Counted from the first letter of the stretch, positions 47,533 to 59,805 are shown. The stretch: DNA of 64,000 nt from Epiperipatus broadwayi (GCA_028023455.1 JAQFVV010000568.1:124001-188000), one strand, 5' to 3'. Numbers and translations are program-made. Notes: generated from the sequence alone by a model not told the origin.

Positions 47533-50500
47533 TCACCCATTGTCAATCCACTGCAGGATGAAGGTTTCTCCAAGTTCAATCCATATTTTCCTGTCTTTAG
47601 CTTCTCTTCTCCACATCATCCCTGCACACTTTTTTATTTCATCCATCCATTTCACATGTGGTCTCTTTCTGGGTCTTTTACAATCTCTTGGAACCCAGAT
47701 TAAAATTTCAATTGTCCATCTGTTATCATCTCTTCTAACAATATGTCCAGCCCAACTCCACTTCAGTATTTTAATTTTTTCAATGAGGTCAGTAACACCA
47801 GTTTGTTCTCTTACCCATACATTGCGTTTTCGATCCCTTCTTGTTACTCCCAACATACATGTCTCCATACTTCTTTGGGTGGTCTGAAGTCTCTGTATTG
47901 CTCTTCTATTAAGTGTCCATGTCTCAGATCCATAAGTAAGAACTGGCAAAACACATTTATTAAAAACCTTCCTTTTCAAACACATAGGCATATTTCCTTT
48001 TAGTATCAAGTTATTTCTACCAAATGCACTCCAACCAAGTTTAATTCTATGGTTAATTTCATCCATTATATTTCCATCTGTATTAATAATCTGACCAAGT
48101 TATTTGTAACAGTTAACTTCTTCTAACTCATCATAATCAATCTTTATTTTTATATTTTGAGAAAATCTATTAAACATTACTTTATATGTATTTAATTACT
48201 TATATATGTATTTAATGGATTATGTCCTGTACATGAGGGGTCAGATTGACCTTTAGGTCAACATGGGTTTGACAACAATCTCATCCTATGGGTGGTTTTT
48301 GAGTGTTCCATCATCAGATTTTCAATTGGATGGATAGTTGAAGAGTTGGAGTGTGGAGTACATTGAAGCTTGTCCATTAAAGTAGGAGGATTTGCTATCT
48401 TAATATATATCTGAGCACTTGTAGCATATATTTGTAGAGATGGTAATCTGGACCAACTGATGATTGCTGGTTTAGCATGAAATACGTATATTGATGATTA
48501 TTTATCTTTTCGACATATGTGTGTTCAGGTGTATCAGTGTTATGAGATAGTGTGGAGAGTGGTGGGTCATGTGAAAGTCTGTGCTCATACCCTGTCTATT
48601 AAACATTACTTTAGTCTTTTTAACATTTATCTTTAATCCTACTTTTCTACTTTCATCTGATAACTCCTGCAACATTTTCTGTAGGTCTAAAGCATTATTT
48701 GCAAAAACAACTACATCATCTGCAAAATCTAAATGACTTAAATAATCTCCATTTACTTTCACTCCTTTAGTTTCCCATTTTAATCCACAAAATACTTCTT
48801 GTAGCACTGCTGTAAAAAGTTTAGGAGATATGGAGTCACCCTGTTTTACACCCTTTTCAATGTTGATTTTCCTAATATCATTATGTAATCTAATTGTTGC
48901 TGTTGCGTTTTTATAAATATTCTTCAAATATGACAATATCCTGGATCTACACCTTGATGATCCAATGCTTTAATCACTAACGAAATGTTTATAGAATCAA
49001 ATGCCTTTTTTTAGTCTATAAATCCTAAGCATAATGACAACTCATATTTATTTGTCTTTTCTATAATTTCTCTCAATACCTGGATATGATCTAGTGTACT
49101 AAAACCACTTTTAAATCCAGCTTGTTCTCTTGGTGGAAATCCAGTGTTTTCTGTAGACGAGTTGTAATTATCTTAGTAAAAATTTTGTATAAAACTGATA
49201 AAAGACTGATAGGTCTGTAATTTCTAATATATTCTTTATCACCTTTTTTAAATATTAATATTAATACTGCATTCTTCCAATCATCTGGTACATCTTTATC
49301 ATTTAGATATTTGGTATATAACTTTGCTAAAATTGTTTCTATTTCTTCACCTGCTTCTTTTAACATATCAATTACAATTCCATCATTACGTGGAGCCTTT
49401 CCTTTCTTCATAAATTTAATTGCATGTCTCACTTCCTCATTCAAAATTCTGGGCAATTCGGAAGATATAATATGTATATGAGGCACTTGTTCTTTATTAC
49501 TATATAATTTTTGATAGAAGTCTTCTACACATTTTATGATGTCATCTTTCTTTTTAGTAATAATGCCATCTTTTTTTGTTATTGCAGATATAACCTTCCT
49601 ACCAATACCAAAATGTTGCTTTACACTTATTAGACTTTTATCCTCTTCTACAGCTTTCCTTGTTAGTTCACAATTACACTTTCTTATATCGTTTTCAACT
49701 CTTTTCCGCACCATTTTACAAAATTCGAGATATTCAATCTTTTTTAATGCATCATTGCTGTATATCCTCATATTCCTTCTTTTCTTCATAAATTCTCTAG
49801 TCTCAGTAGAAATTTTACTGGTCAATTGTTGCTTTTTTCTATCAGCTATCTTTGTTGCAGATTTTAAAAGTGTATCACTTATTTTCCTATTGTCATTTAA
49901 ATCTGAATCATGTTCAAAATCTACTAATACTTGAAACCAATTTGTAAGTTATAATTTAAACTCATTAGAATGTTTCTGAAGATTAGGAATATCAACTGTA
50001 AATATTGTTTTCCTTAATAATTTTTGTCTCTCTAGTTTTACATTAACATGTATCTTACATCTTACTAATCAGTGATCACTTCCTGTGTTAAATTTTTTTA
50101 AGAACATTACAATCTTGAAATATGTATTTTCGGTTAGTCAAAATATAATCTAATTCTGCTGTACCTTCATTAGGATGCTTCCATGTCCATTTCCTTTTAA
50201 CATTTTTCTCAAAAAAAGAATTTATAATATAAAGTTTTTCTTTTTCTGCAAACTCCACAAGTCTATGTCCTCTTTCATTTCTATTACCATAACCAAAATT
50301 ACCTACAGCATTTTCATTTTTCATTTGTTTACCAATTCTAGCATTAAAGTCTCCCATAACAATTTTAAAATGTTGTTTACTCTGATCAAAAGCCTTTTGT
50401 TCATCCATATAAAAATCTTCTATAACTTCATCACTATGAGAACTTGTTGGGGCATAAACCTGAATTATCTGCATTTGGTATCTGCTATTAAGTTGTAAAA

Positions 50501-50880
50501 CTAATCTTGCCACTCTGTCTGATACACCATCAATCTCCACAATGTTATTCTTCCATTTTTTGATCATAATGAATCCTACTCCACTTGTATTTCCAATGTG
50601 TGTGCCTTTATAGTAGAGTATATGTCCACTTTTTAATTCAATTGTTTCTTCACCTTTTCTTCTAACTTCACAAAGTCCAATAATGTCCCATTTAATATAA
50701 GGCAGTTCTTCTTCTAACTCTTGCAATCTTCCTTCACTTGAAAGTGGCAGCCTGCATTTGCAATCAGAAGATTCTTAGCACTTTCCACCTTCAGCCACCA
50801 ACCGCTGCCTTGGTTGGTGACTTTACAGCCTCCTGAGAATAAGGGCCATGATTTATTTTTGTCTGTCATGATTGTATATA
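47533..50880 (-). pseudogene. RTE endonuclease-reverse transcriptase, broken
   Basis: The protein nicks target DNA and reverse-transcribes the element. In order on the minus strand: the endonuclease frame 50726-50088, with IIGLCEVRRKGEE, VYAPTSSHSDE, VMGDFNARIGKQ and ELDYILTNR; a linker and RT start in 49825-49091, with EAGEEIETILAKLYTKYLND and WKNAVLILIFKKGDKEYIRN then Y-R-P-I-S-L-L; and the catalytic RT part 48936-48502, with [22 protein letters not shown] and HLDFADDVVVFANN. The C-terminal part 48066-47533 has LPVLTYGSETWTLNRRAIQR, SWAGHIVRRDD and a W-M-D-E-I-K-K tail ending QWIDNG. Upstream of 50726 the frame extends as LPLSSEGRLQEL before changing phase. Confidence 0.92.
48166..48613 (-). 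mobile_element. 410-bp insertion with 19-bp target duplication, SINE-like
   Basis: The 19-bp sequence TCTATTAAACATTACTTTA occurs once in the RTE coding order but is found at both 48166-48184 and 48595-48613, bracketing 410 bp (48185-48594) absent from the RTE frame. A long target duplication of this sort indicates LINE-mediated retroposition. On the minus strand the insert starts ACAGGGTATGAGCACAGAC and ends in an AT-rich tail with a repeated ATTAAATACATA unit, so the minus strand is its likely sense. I see no convincing tRNA-type A and B boxes and no coding frame. It could be a SINE or the 3' end of a LINE absent from the window. Confidence 0.85.
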
Positions 50881-51120
50881 TTGAAAAAATATTCTTAAAC
50901 TTGGAGGTAAAATGCCAATAAACTCACCATGCTGGCTAATGCATGTTGGTGAGCAGCCCATCCATATTCGTATACTATATGAAAAATCACATAGTAATAA
51001 CAGCTGCCTTGACAAGAACATATGGAGTGGACATTAGGAATTTGCCCTGCTCAGTTCCTTTAAGGCCTCCAAGAGGAATCAAAGTGTCTCCTTTCAGTTA
51101 ATAGCAAACTCCTTTCTGCA

Positions 51121-51123
<3 letters not shown>

Positions 51124-51165
<42 letters not shown>
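51124..51165. repeat. (TA)n microsatellite between RTE and LTR element
   Basis: An unbroken TA run lies between the RTE 5' end and the first base (TG) of the long LTR. Confidence 0.95.
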
Positions 51166-51168
<3 letters not shown>

Positions 51169-54100
51169 GCATCTTTCTTTAGATCAGAATCAGCTCATCA
51201 CAGTAAATTACAAAAAAATTTAAATTTAGAATGTGTTCTCTTTTTGTAATAGTTATATTGTATTGATAATATCTTAAAAGTACGATTTGAAGCTATAGAA
51301 TTACGTAATACATAAAATTATAATAAATAACCTTAAAGCATTTAAGTGAAGCTAAACATACTAATTACATATGGTTGGTAAAGCTGGACATAATAAATAA
51401 CCCAGCAATAAATGTTTAAAATATGTTTAAACAGTTAAATTTTAATTGTTTAAATTTACAATTAAATAAATGCTATATTTTAAAATTATAAATTATATTT
51501 AATAATTATAGTTTATATCATATATTTTAAAAGTAAGTTTTATGGTAGGAAAAGTTATATTTAATTCTATATTTTCTAAATTATTATTCCAAATTTTATA
51601 ATATTCTATTAATTATTTAATATAATAATTGTTACAATATACATTTATTTTTCAGACAGAAATTTGGATACAATCTGTCTAGGTTGTAAAATCATGTAAC
51701 CTGCATAATACAGTAATACACACATGCTTGCTAGTATTTGTATTCACAAAGTTTTAAATATTTTAAAAATTGCATTATAGAATTGAATATATTTATTTGC
51801 CTATCATAAGGTAAAATATTTTATTTAATTATTGTTAAATGTTTTAAATTATATTATAAGATGAAAACAGTTAATAAAAAGTTAAATATTTTGTTTTAAA
51901 ATAAAATAGATTAATTAAATATTAAAGATGGGATAAATTTAATAAATATTGTTTTTTAAAAATCATTTTAAAAGTGTTTAATTAATTTAGTAATGTATAA
52001 TAATTGATTTAAGATTAATATTTTTAAATAATATTTTAGAATTTTAATGCATCATACTTTATTTTGAAATTTAATTGTGTAAGACTGTAGCAATATGCAA
52101 ATTCAGTATTAAATAAAAAGTAAGAATCCACCAATTGGATGAGGTATTTTATAAGGTATAAATACTGTTGCACAGGGGTATCAGTTGGTGATCGATGTCA
52201 GTCGTTATCAATGTAATAGTAATTTTCAAAATTTTAATTTAGTCAATTTTTAGTGCTCTCGTATAATATATTGGCAAACTAATAGGATATTTATTTTAAG
52301 TATTTGCAAAGAGAGCATAATATAAATATATTTTAATAATTTTATTAAAAATATGCATTGCTAATTTAAAGTTCCCTTTGTCAGGATTATTCCTCAAAAC
52401 TTAATATAACTTCACAGTAAAAATATTATTATGCCAATAAGTAAAATGTGTTTAATGAAAATTTTAAAAATAATAATAATTTTTAATATAATATTAATAG
52501 TATTGACCAAGAGAACTACTCCAGTAAGCAAAGTATTATTTTGGACATTTTACAGAAAGCTTAACAGAAAAGCTACTTGCAAATTAAAAGTAAACCACTC
52601 ATTTTTAAATAATAGCGAAATAGTCTTCTTTAAAACCAACAAGTAATATGATAAGTTATATGATAATTTTATGAAAATATAATGCTATGAAGATAAATGT
52701 TTTATCTTTTTTGAAAAAAAACATTGTAAATATTTTAAAGAAAAAACTGTCATAAATGATGTCTAAAGGAAAGTATTTTTTAGAAAAGCATATATAATAA
52801 AACCTATATTATATAAGGTTATATGCGTTCATAAAATTGTTTAAAAAAACTGATAATTTAAACAGTAATGAAAACAGTTATAATTAGATAATAAATAGTA
52901 AATTATCCTGAAGAATAAACTTGTAAAGAAATGGATTATAAACCAGTAATTACTGAATTTATGGAGATAGAAATATTTTAAATTGTGCAAAAAGTTTTAT
53001 CTGGATTGCCCGTAATCAAATTACCAGGACATAATGCATCACCAAGCCGATACAGGATATTCTACAATGGAAGCTTCAAGATATTTTTCTACATTATGAT
53101 TTTATGATTTTAATACCCATTGTTCTGGATAATAGAAACCATAAACTATTATTCTATGAACTTTTCCAGAACAGATTAATGATTATTTTGATTAGTTTTT
53201 CAAGATTTTAAGATGTCGTAATTTTTTTTATTACTCATTTTAAAACTTTGCTCATCACACCGAAAGGAATATACAATGCATGTGCCAAGGTCGAGTGGTT
53301 GTTCATTGTCAAGAAAGAGAAGCTTAGCAATGGTTGGGTCTTTTTAAAAATTGCTCTTAGGAGAACATTATTTTTTTTTAAAAAAAAGAACTCTCGAAAA
53401 ATAAAAAACCTTTGAACTTTATAAAGAAACATTCGTCTCAGCTGAAGATATATGTAATTATGGTTTTGATTTATTTTATTAACTTTTAAAAGTGTAATAT
53501 TATTTTAATTAGAAAAGTAGGAACATGAACATTAATTTAGTACTAATGATACTATAACCTTATAGTAAAAAAATTGATAATTTAAATAAGTTAACATTTA
53601 TGTGTAAAACTATGGCTGTATTTCATGTATGCAATGTTGCATTTAATTTATGGACATGAAGACATCATAAGTGATGACATGTCAATATCACTTAGGTAAT
53701 AGTTGTGAATATTGATATATTTTATGATGTATTTTTTGTTTTCTTTTTTGCAGATTGCCAAATGAATTATAATGTATGGAAGTATGAATGTTAAAATATA
53801 CGTAAATGCATTTGTACAACACATTTAAATTATGAGATTAGGATTTATTTCTGGGAATATGCATACTTTAATTTCATATTAGTAAAATAACACAACATGA
53901 TGATGAATAGTTATATGATTCTTTTAAAAAAAAACTTTAATATTATTGGACATTCAAAGTATTTATATGACTAATTTGTATATTTTTAAGAATATGAGAT
54001 AGGAAAATAAAGCAGTCTTTTTTGTAGATTATTGAGATTATTCTAATTATAATTGAATTTTGTTTATTATTTTGAATATGTGAGTTAGTCATTAGTCGGT

Positions 54101-56370
54101 GTAAGATTTGATAAATCTAATAGGAAATGTTGATAAGATAGTGACGTTGGGAGTAAGCTGGGAACATGAAACCAAAGAGATGATATCAAGGTAGGATGTA
54201 TTAGGGGAATAGAAATAGTATTTTTGTAATCTTCTTAAGTATACAGTACAGTTAACAATGCCCTGTAACTGATATATTTATTTATGGACAGTGTCTATTT
54301 TCTTTAAGTATTGATGTTTCAATAAAGCTGAAGGAATAGCTTTGACATCATTGTTAGTAGTGGAGGCCATTCGACAGAATAGGTCATGCCTCTATTTTAT
54401 AGATACACTTTGCCATGGTATTTTTATTTATTATGTACTATGAGTTAGACTGTATTTTTTCTTCCCTAGGCCTACACATCTATTCACTATCTCAATTTCC
54501 AAAGTAACTACATCGATATTTTGTAAAGAAATAATAAATAATTTAGAGTTTAAGATATGCTATTGTCTGAATAAGATAGGTTCATTTACTTGTAAGAAGA
54601 AGTAGAGTTTGTGCAAGTTGAAATTGAAAATCCACCGGACCCAAAAGAAAAAAGAATCATAGAATATGTTCTAAATTTATTTTGGAAATAAAATAAATTT
54701 CAGGAATAAAATTAATAAAGCAAAGTTGCTCTTTGAAATGTTAAATAACTTCTAAATATTTTATTTCATTTTTTATGAGTATTGCATATTTTTAAGATAT
54801 AATGTTATAAAGCAAAATGATATCAAATAAGCATAGGTATAGTTTTGTATTTATTTTAAATAATAAGGAATTCCTCAATGATTACAGCTATCCAGTATTA
54901 GAGTAATGTTAAGTAGGATATATATTGTATTTAATAATCATAGTGTAGTAAACATCGATGTTCACATAGTCTAGTAATAAATTAAGAGTAGATATTTTAT
55001 ATAGTATTTTTCAATATTGCAAAACGAAAAATGTTTTAGTAAATGATCCATACTCGATATTGTTATATTTTGTGTTTTCCGTACTAAGTTTCAATGGATG
55101 TTTTAAGAGGAAGCATAGTTAAATAATATTCAAAGATACGATATGTTAAAATAAGTATAAAAAAATATAATTTCATCATAAAGATTGATCACAAAGAGAT
55201 AAATAAAATTGTATTGTTTTATTATTATTATTTTTAAGTCAGAGTGAAGACTTAAATAGATTATCTATTGTTTTTTAATAACTATAATTAACAAGAAATG
55301 TATAATGGTGCAAATTTAGGATATCCAGTGTAAATATTGTAAATAAATTATTATTTTATTTTATTGTTATAATAAAACTTTGTTAAATTTGTTTTTTCAA
55401 AATTTGAGTGTTCAGACTATTTTCTTTTTCATTAAAATGTGTGATACACACAGAATAATTGAATCAAACATAATATTTTTGCACAGAAATACATAAAGTA
55501 TTATTTTAAGAATTTGAATATTTTTTGGGAATTTATTTATTTAAGTAATCACATTTTAAATTATATTATGGTCATAAATTGATTGTTATAATAGTACATC
55601 AAATTATATGCTATCTGTTGCCACACATACATTTTTCAGATTATAAAATGCTATCACATATTTATTATGTTATTATATGAAGATAAAAAATTATATTATA
55701 GTATTTTCTTATTATTATTATGGTAATAAAATTATAGTAAAGAAAAGTTACATAAAAAATTAGTCCATCCAATGAAGAATATTATTATTATTTATTATTA
55801 TTATTAGTTAAACATAGTAGAGTATGACATAAAAATATCTTATCATGTTTTACTACAGTTATTTTGATTAACTTAGAATAGTTTTATGAACGTGAGATTT
55901 TATTGAGCTAAATTATTATAAATAAAAGATTAAGATTTAATTATTAGTTTAATCTTAATGAGTGGGATTTATTAAAGTTGTAAAAATACTACAAGTTTAT
56001 TTATTTGAGATAATAATAGGGGAGATAGTGTTTTTATGCCATTGAGGTAGTATCCTGTAGGATATTGGTTCAATGTAATCTTTCTTCTCATCTGTATTTC
56101 ATTTCCAAGCCTCATGATATAATAAATATTTATTTATTTATTTTATAAACTGAACCTTTTCATTGTTTTGCTAGTAGAATGTTTAAATATAATGCAGAAT
56201 ATTTTATTTACCTATTATTTGCATTTAACTGAACATAATCATTAACTGAGCTAACCCATTTTATTTAATATTATATTGCCCAGAAATTAATATACACACG
56301 AACAAAGTTAGATCTTGCTCACCCAATGTGAATGCTCGATATGTAGTTTGGGACTACAATCGGAAGGTCA
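51166..56370 (+). repeat. 5' LTR (first 1.37 kb proven, full extent inferred)
   Basis: The proven part, to about 52541, matches 62629-64000 with scattered differences. It contains a small frame at 52431-52646 with a hydrophobic N-terminus and no known motif, which is only partly conserved in the 3' copy. The inferred limit at 56370 rests on GGTCA just before the putative primer binding site. Between 52545 and 56370 I recognise no gene. The sequence is AT-rich with trinucleotide ATT runs near 55690-55810. A pyrimidine-rich tract ending CAG at 53731-53753 resembles a splice acceptor. Confidence 0.6.
52157..52186 (+). promoter_or_regulatory. LTR core promoter: TATA box and TCAGTT initiator
   Basis: TATAAATA at 52157-52164 is followed by TCAGTT at 52181-52186. 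The same pair, at nearly the same spacing, occurs in the 3' LTR at 63623-63630 and 63646-63651. TCAGTT is the classic arthropod-type initiator. Conservation in both LTRs and the roughly 25-bp spacing support a start site near 52183. Confidence 0.65.
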
Positions 56371-56375
56371 GATTG

Positions 56376-56392
56376 TGGTGCCCATACGTGTT
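56376..56392 (+). other. Putative primer binding site
   Basis: TGGTGCCCATACGTGTT resembles the widespread TGGCGCCCAACGTGG-type site of Ty3/gypsy elements with a few changes. It is not confirmed, because the LTR end is unknown. Confidence 0.5.
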
Positions 56393-56552
56393 GCTTTGAT
56401 ATGTGTCAGGGGGTAAAATAGAGATATGTTAGGATAGGTATATCTTATAAAAGATAGGTAGTTTAATATTTTATGATAGCAATAATTATTTAGGATTTGA
56501 TTATCATATTGAACTAAGTGCTTATTATTAAAAATATTGCAATTTTATGTGG

Positions 56553-56717
56553 TATATAATCTGATTGTTTTTAAAAAAAGTATTATATTGTTTGGAAATC
56601 AATTAGCAAATAAATATTTAAGATATGCATATGTATATATAATCTGATTGTTTAAAAAAATAGTATTATATTGTTTGGAAATCAATTAGCAAATAAATAT
56701 TTAAGATATGCATATGT
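56553..56717. repeat. 83-bp tandem duplication in the leader
   Basis: 56553-56635 is repeated at 56636-56717 with nearly no change. It lies between the putative primer binding site and gag. Confidence 0.9.
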
Positions 56718-57043
56718 GGCTAACGATTATCTTATTACATATTATGACCATGTCAATTATTGAAATATTAAAAATATATTTTGAATATGCTTTATTATGT
56801 GCAAATTATCTGTGGATCATGCATGTAGGAATTGATGTTTTAACACACAATTTTAATTGTTATAGTTATAGTAGTTAATTAGTATTAAATCGTATAAGGA
56901 TAAAAAAATGTATTATCTATGGTTTATTTTGGATGATGATTAGGTGGAGATATAAGATACTGGGAAGGGACTATTTTATAAAAAAATTAATAGTAATATA
57001 TTGTTTGAATATTGAATTTTGAGGAAAAATAGATTTGTGAAAA

Positions 57044-57184
57044 ATGAATAATCAGGATAATAATTTAGATGTTGAAATATCTGAATTTATTTTCGATGAT
57101 ATTTGTGAGGAGGAAAGAGAAATAGAAAAAATAATCAAAATGGTAACAGTTGTAGATAGTGTCCAAATTATAGATGGTAAATAA
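57044..57184 (+). pseudogene. gag: Probable gag N-terminus, cut by a stop
   Basis: A 46-codon frame, MNNQDNNLDVEISEFIFDD and onward, is acidic and ends at TAA 57182-57184. It sits in the leader just before the long gag frame. Because Gags of this sort often open with an acidic segment, it is likely the true N-terminus separated by mutation. It could instead be an independent upstream frame. Confidence 0.45.
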
Positions 57185-57318
57185 AAGAAGATGTGGAAGA
57201 GGTTGCGGAAATGAAAATATAGGAAGAAAAGGTAATAATGCCTAAAAAAAGGTAGAGGACCCCCAGATGTTTCAAATGATGTTAATATTTAAAAAGATGT
57301 TAGATTCCTTAAAAAGAG

Positions 57319-58653
57319 ATGAAAAAAGATAATGATATGAAGATTAATGCTCTTAATGAAAATATGAATAAAAATAGAGAAGATACAAAATCTCTTAACG
57401 AAAATATGAATAAAAATAGTGAGACTCTTAATGAAAATTTAAATAAAACTACTAAGAAATTAGAATCTCTTAGTGAAGATATAAATCGAAAACTTAATGA
57501 AACTTGTAAAACTATAGAAGATTTTAATGAAGAGGTACAAGATAAGTTTAATAATCTAGATTTGAGATTTAATAGCAATGAAAAAGTCATTGATTCTTTA
57601 AAGGAAGACATAAAGCACATAGATGTTAAGAATCAGGAATTGCTAGAAAATAAATTTTCCGAATTCTCTGAAAATCCTATTAAGGGTTTGAGAAAACAGA
57701 TCGAAGAATCTATTAATCAGTGCCAAGTAAGCAATAGCAACTTAACCGAGAAGCTAGATAGTTATAAATCAGATGTTGATCATGAAATTTATGAAGTAAA
57801 AGATCATATGGATCGTATTAATGAAAATATCAAAATTGTTAAGGAAGAAGTAGCACAGACCAGAATAAATGTAAAAGATGAAATGGAAAAAGAATTAGTA
57901 GAAAATTTCAAAGATTTGATAGTACAAACTAAGTTAGATGTAAAAGAGGAAATAGAACAAGATTTGGTTGAGAACTTAAAGGATCTTTATATTCAGAAAG
58001 TTGATGAATGTAAACATAGATCTAAAGTTGGTGAGAGTATGAAACGTTTACTGAAAGATGTAAAAGAGCAGGCATGGCAGTTAGAAAAGAATAATAGTAA
58101 GTGTAGAGAAATAGTGGATCAAAATTTGGATAAGTTTAAGGGTGAACAAAAAATATATGTGGAACAAGTGCTCAGACAGGTAAATTTTAAAGAAAAGTTG
58201 CAGCAAGTATATAAGCAAATGGAGGAAATTAAGTCTATTAGTAATAAAACTTTAGAATTAGGAAAAGAAAAAATATTGCATAGTAATTATGAAGATTGTA
58301 TTAATCCATCACCAATAGATAAGATAGAATATCTAAGGAAAGGTGAGGATAACCAATTAGATCATACTAGTGTTAAGGAAATAGACAGTAGACCAGTTAG
58401 GGAAAGTATCAGTTGTGATGGAGGCTCAAGTAGCTCTACGGCTTCGCATTTTATAAGAATTAGACCATTTAAGGTAGATTATACTGAGAACCCAGCAGAG
58501 TTTTTGAATAGTTTAGATGAGCTATTTGCGATATGTTTACTCACAGAAATAGAAAAATTAGCCATTTGTAGCAATCATTTAAGTGGTACTGCCAAAGACT
58601 GGTGGCAGTCACTCTTTGAAAGGCCAAATCCTATGTGGATTTTAAGTGTTTAA
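57319..58653 (+). CDS. gag: Gag of the large Ty3/gypsy element, long coiled coil plus capsid domain
   Basis: The longest open frame in the window, 444 codons. Residues 1-50 hold imperfect repeats of a LNENMNKN unit. Residues 50-350 are highly charged with heptad-like leucine/isoleucine spacing (for example ELVENFKDLIVQTKLDVKEE, then EQDLVENLKDLYIQ), predicting an extended coiled coil. Around residues 383-440, FIRIRPFKVDYTENPAEFL leads into EKLAICSNHLSGTAKDWWQS, the start of the Ty3/gypsy capsid domain, normally P-F-x-G, E-x-F-L, then L-x-G-x-A-x-x-W. The frame ends at 58653 before the capsid is finished; 58779-58961 and onward carry the rest. The ATG at 57319 is a working start, but upstream acidic sequence may belong. 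A protein of filamentous type is an inference. Confidence 0.82.
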   Translation: MKKDNDMKINALNENMNKNREDTKSLNENMNKNSETLNENLNKTTKKLESLSEDINRKLNETCKTIEDFNEEVQDKFNNLDLRFNSNEKVIDSLKEDIKHIDVKNQELLENKFSEFSENPIKGLRKQIEESINQCQVSNSNLTEKLDSYKSDVDHEIYEVKDHMDRINENIKIVKEEVAQTRINVKDEMEKELVENFKDLIVQTKLDVKEEIEQDLVENLKDLYIQKVDECKHRSKVGESMKRLLKDVKEQAWQLEKNNSKCREIVDQNLDKFKGEQKIYVEQVLRQVNFKEKLQQVYKQMEEIKSISNKTLELGKEKILHSNYEDCINPSPIDKIEYLRKGEDNQLDHTSVKEIDSRPVRESISCDGGSSSSTASHFIRIRPFKVDYTENPAEFLNSLDELFAICLLTEIEKLAICSNHLSGTAKDWWQSLFERPNPMWILSV

Positions 58654-59204
58654 TTATAGGGAGTTTCTAGCCTGCAGATAAGCAAGATAGTATTAGGTTC
58701 CAGATTACTCAATAAAAATATCACATTAGTAAAATCACCTACACTAGTTTCTTTCAGAAACAAGCTATTAGATAAAAAATGCTTACTGCATGTTCATTAT
58801 CTGAAAGGCAGATAGTAAGAATAGCACACCATAATTTACCCAGATATGTGAAACAATTGTTAATAGCAGCAGATTGTTATTCAATAGATGTGTCAGAGGT
58901 ATTAGATGCCCTTGAAATTATTAAAACACCTTTAAACAGTAGGTTTAAGGCAAATAGATAAAGAAATAATTATACTATATCTAATATTAATATTAGCAAT
59001 AATAGTCTGAGATCTCCAGCAGGTTTTAAGAGGAGGTATAATTTTAAAGAGAGAGATAGGGTATCTCCTTATGTGAAGAAAGTAGTTAGATTTGATAAAT
59101 TTAGAAGTAGGATGGAGGTACAGAATAGTCAACTTTCTACTAGTGGCATGACCACGATATTGAAAAGGCCAAATGTTAAAACAAATAAGAAAAAGTTAAA
59201 ATAA
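58654..59204 (+). pseudogene. gag: Remainder of gag
   Basis: Frames 58654-58778 are broken. 58779-58961 gives LTACSLSERQIVRIAHHNLP and YVKQLLIAADCYSIDVSEVL, matching the second half of Ty3/gypsy capsids (an I-x-H-x-L-P block, then residues around a conserved helix). A basic arginine/lysine/asparagine-rich tail follows to 59204 (RFDKFRSRM, then KRPNVKTNKKKLK). No CCHC knuckle is visible, so the nucleocapsid role may be carried by the basic tail. Confidence 0.65.
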
Positions 59205-59314
59205 AAAGATCTTTGTGTATTAGTTCCTCTTTGCATGGACTCGGTGATAACAAAATGGGGAATGATCAGATGTGGATGCTAAATACTTTAGATTGAAACA
59301 TTGATTTTTTTAGA

Positions 59315-59700
59315 GCCCTTTACTATAGGTGAACCGCCTATAATGTATCAATGTCCGGTTGTGACTTTAAATATTGATAATATAAAAGTACAAGCTTTGA
59401 TTCACTCTGGAAGTTAAGCTTCCATATTATCAGAGTCAACATATCAAAATCTGGTATGCATAAAAGGTGATATACATTTGTTGCCAGGAAAGCAGATACA
59501 AGTAACTCTAGCAAATGGAAAGAGAATGAAGTTTTCAAATAAACAAGTTTGTATTACCTTCAAGATTAACAACACAGTTTTGGGCATGTTTTTCTTATTA
59601 TGCCTGGATTAATTCATGAAGCCATAATAGGTGCTGACTTCATGATTTTAAATGATTGTCAAATAGACTTCTTAATAAAATTTTTACTTGTAAAAAGGAA
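59315..59700 (+). pseudogene. pol: Retropepsin relic
   Basis: The sequence includes KVQALIHSGS, then a stop, then ASILSESTYQNL. This is the protease active-site block with histidine in place of the catalytic aspartate (normal form A-L-I-D-S-G-S). It continues QVTLANGKRMKFSNKQV and an ADFMILNDCQID-like end near 59635-59670, with frame changes. It is inactive. Confidence 0.8.
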
Positions 59701-59805
59701 AGTCTTAATTTTGAATATGGTTTACATAACCTTTCCAATCAATTACTATGCATCCATAATACATTGATTGATGCTAGCATATCTATGCAGTCGATTCTAA
59801 ATTAA

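Larger units (their letters stand above)
47525..51123 (-). mobile_element. Near full-length RTE LINE, minus strand
   Basis: It reads from a 5' end beside a (TA)n tract at 51124 to a 3' end (…GGTGATGATGATC) beside (TA)n at 47524. About 240 bp of untranslated leader (50880-51123) precedes the coding part. The single long ORF of RTE (endonuclease, RT, C-terminal region) is present in order but broken by stops, frameshifts and a nested 410-bp insertion at 48185-48594. Net of that insertion and its duplication it is about 3.2 kb, close to the usual RTE length. Its sequence matches the first copy (45542-46612) closely where they overlap, but it is better preserved. Confidence 0.88.

Noticed and set aside
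53731-53753. Polypyrimidine tract ending CAG, like a splice acceptor
   Set aside because: T-rich tracts before AG are common here, and no donor or exon with coding potential is identifiable.
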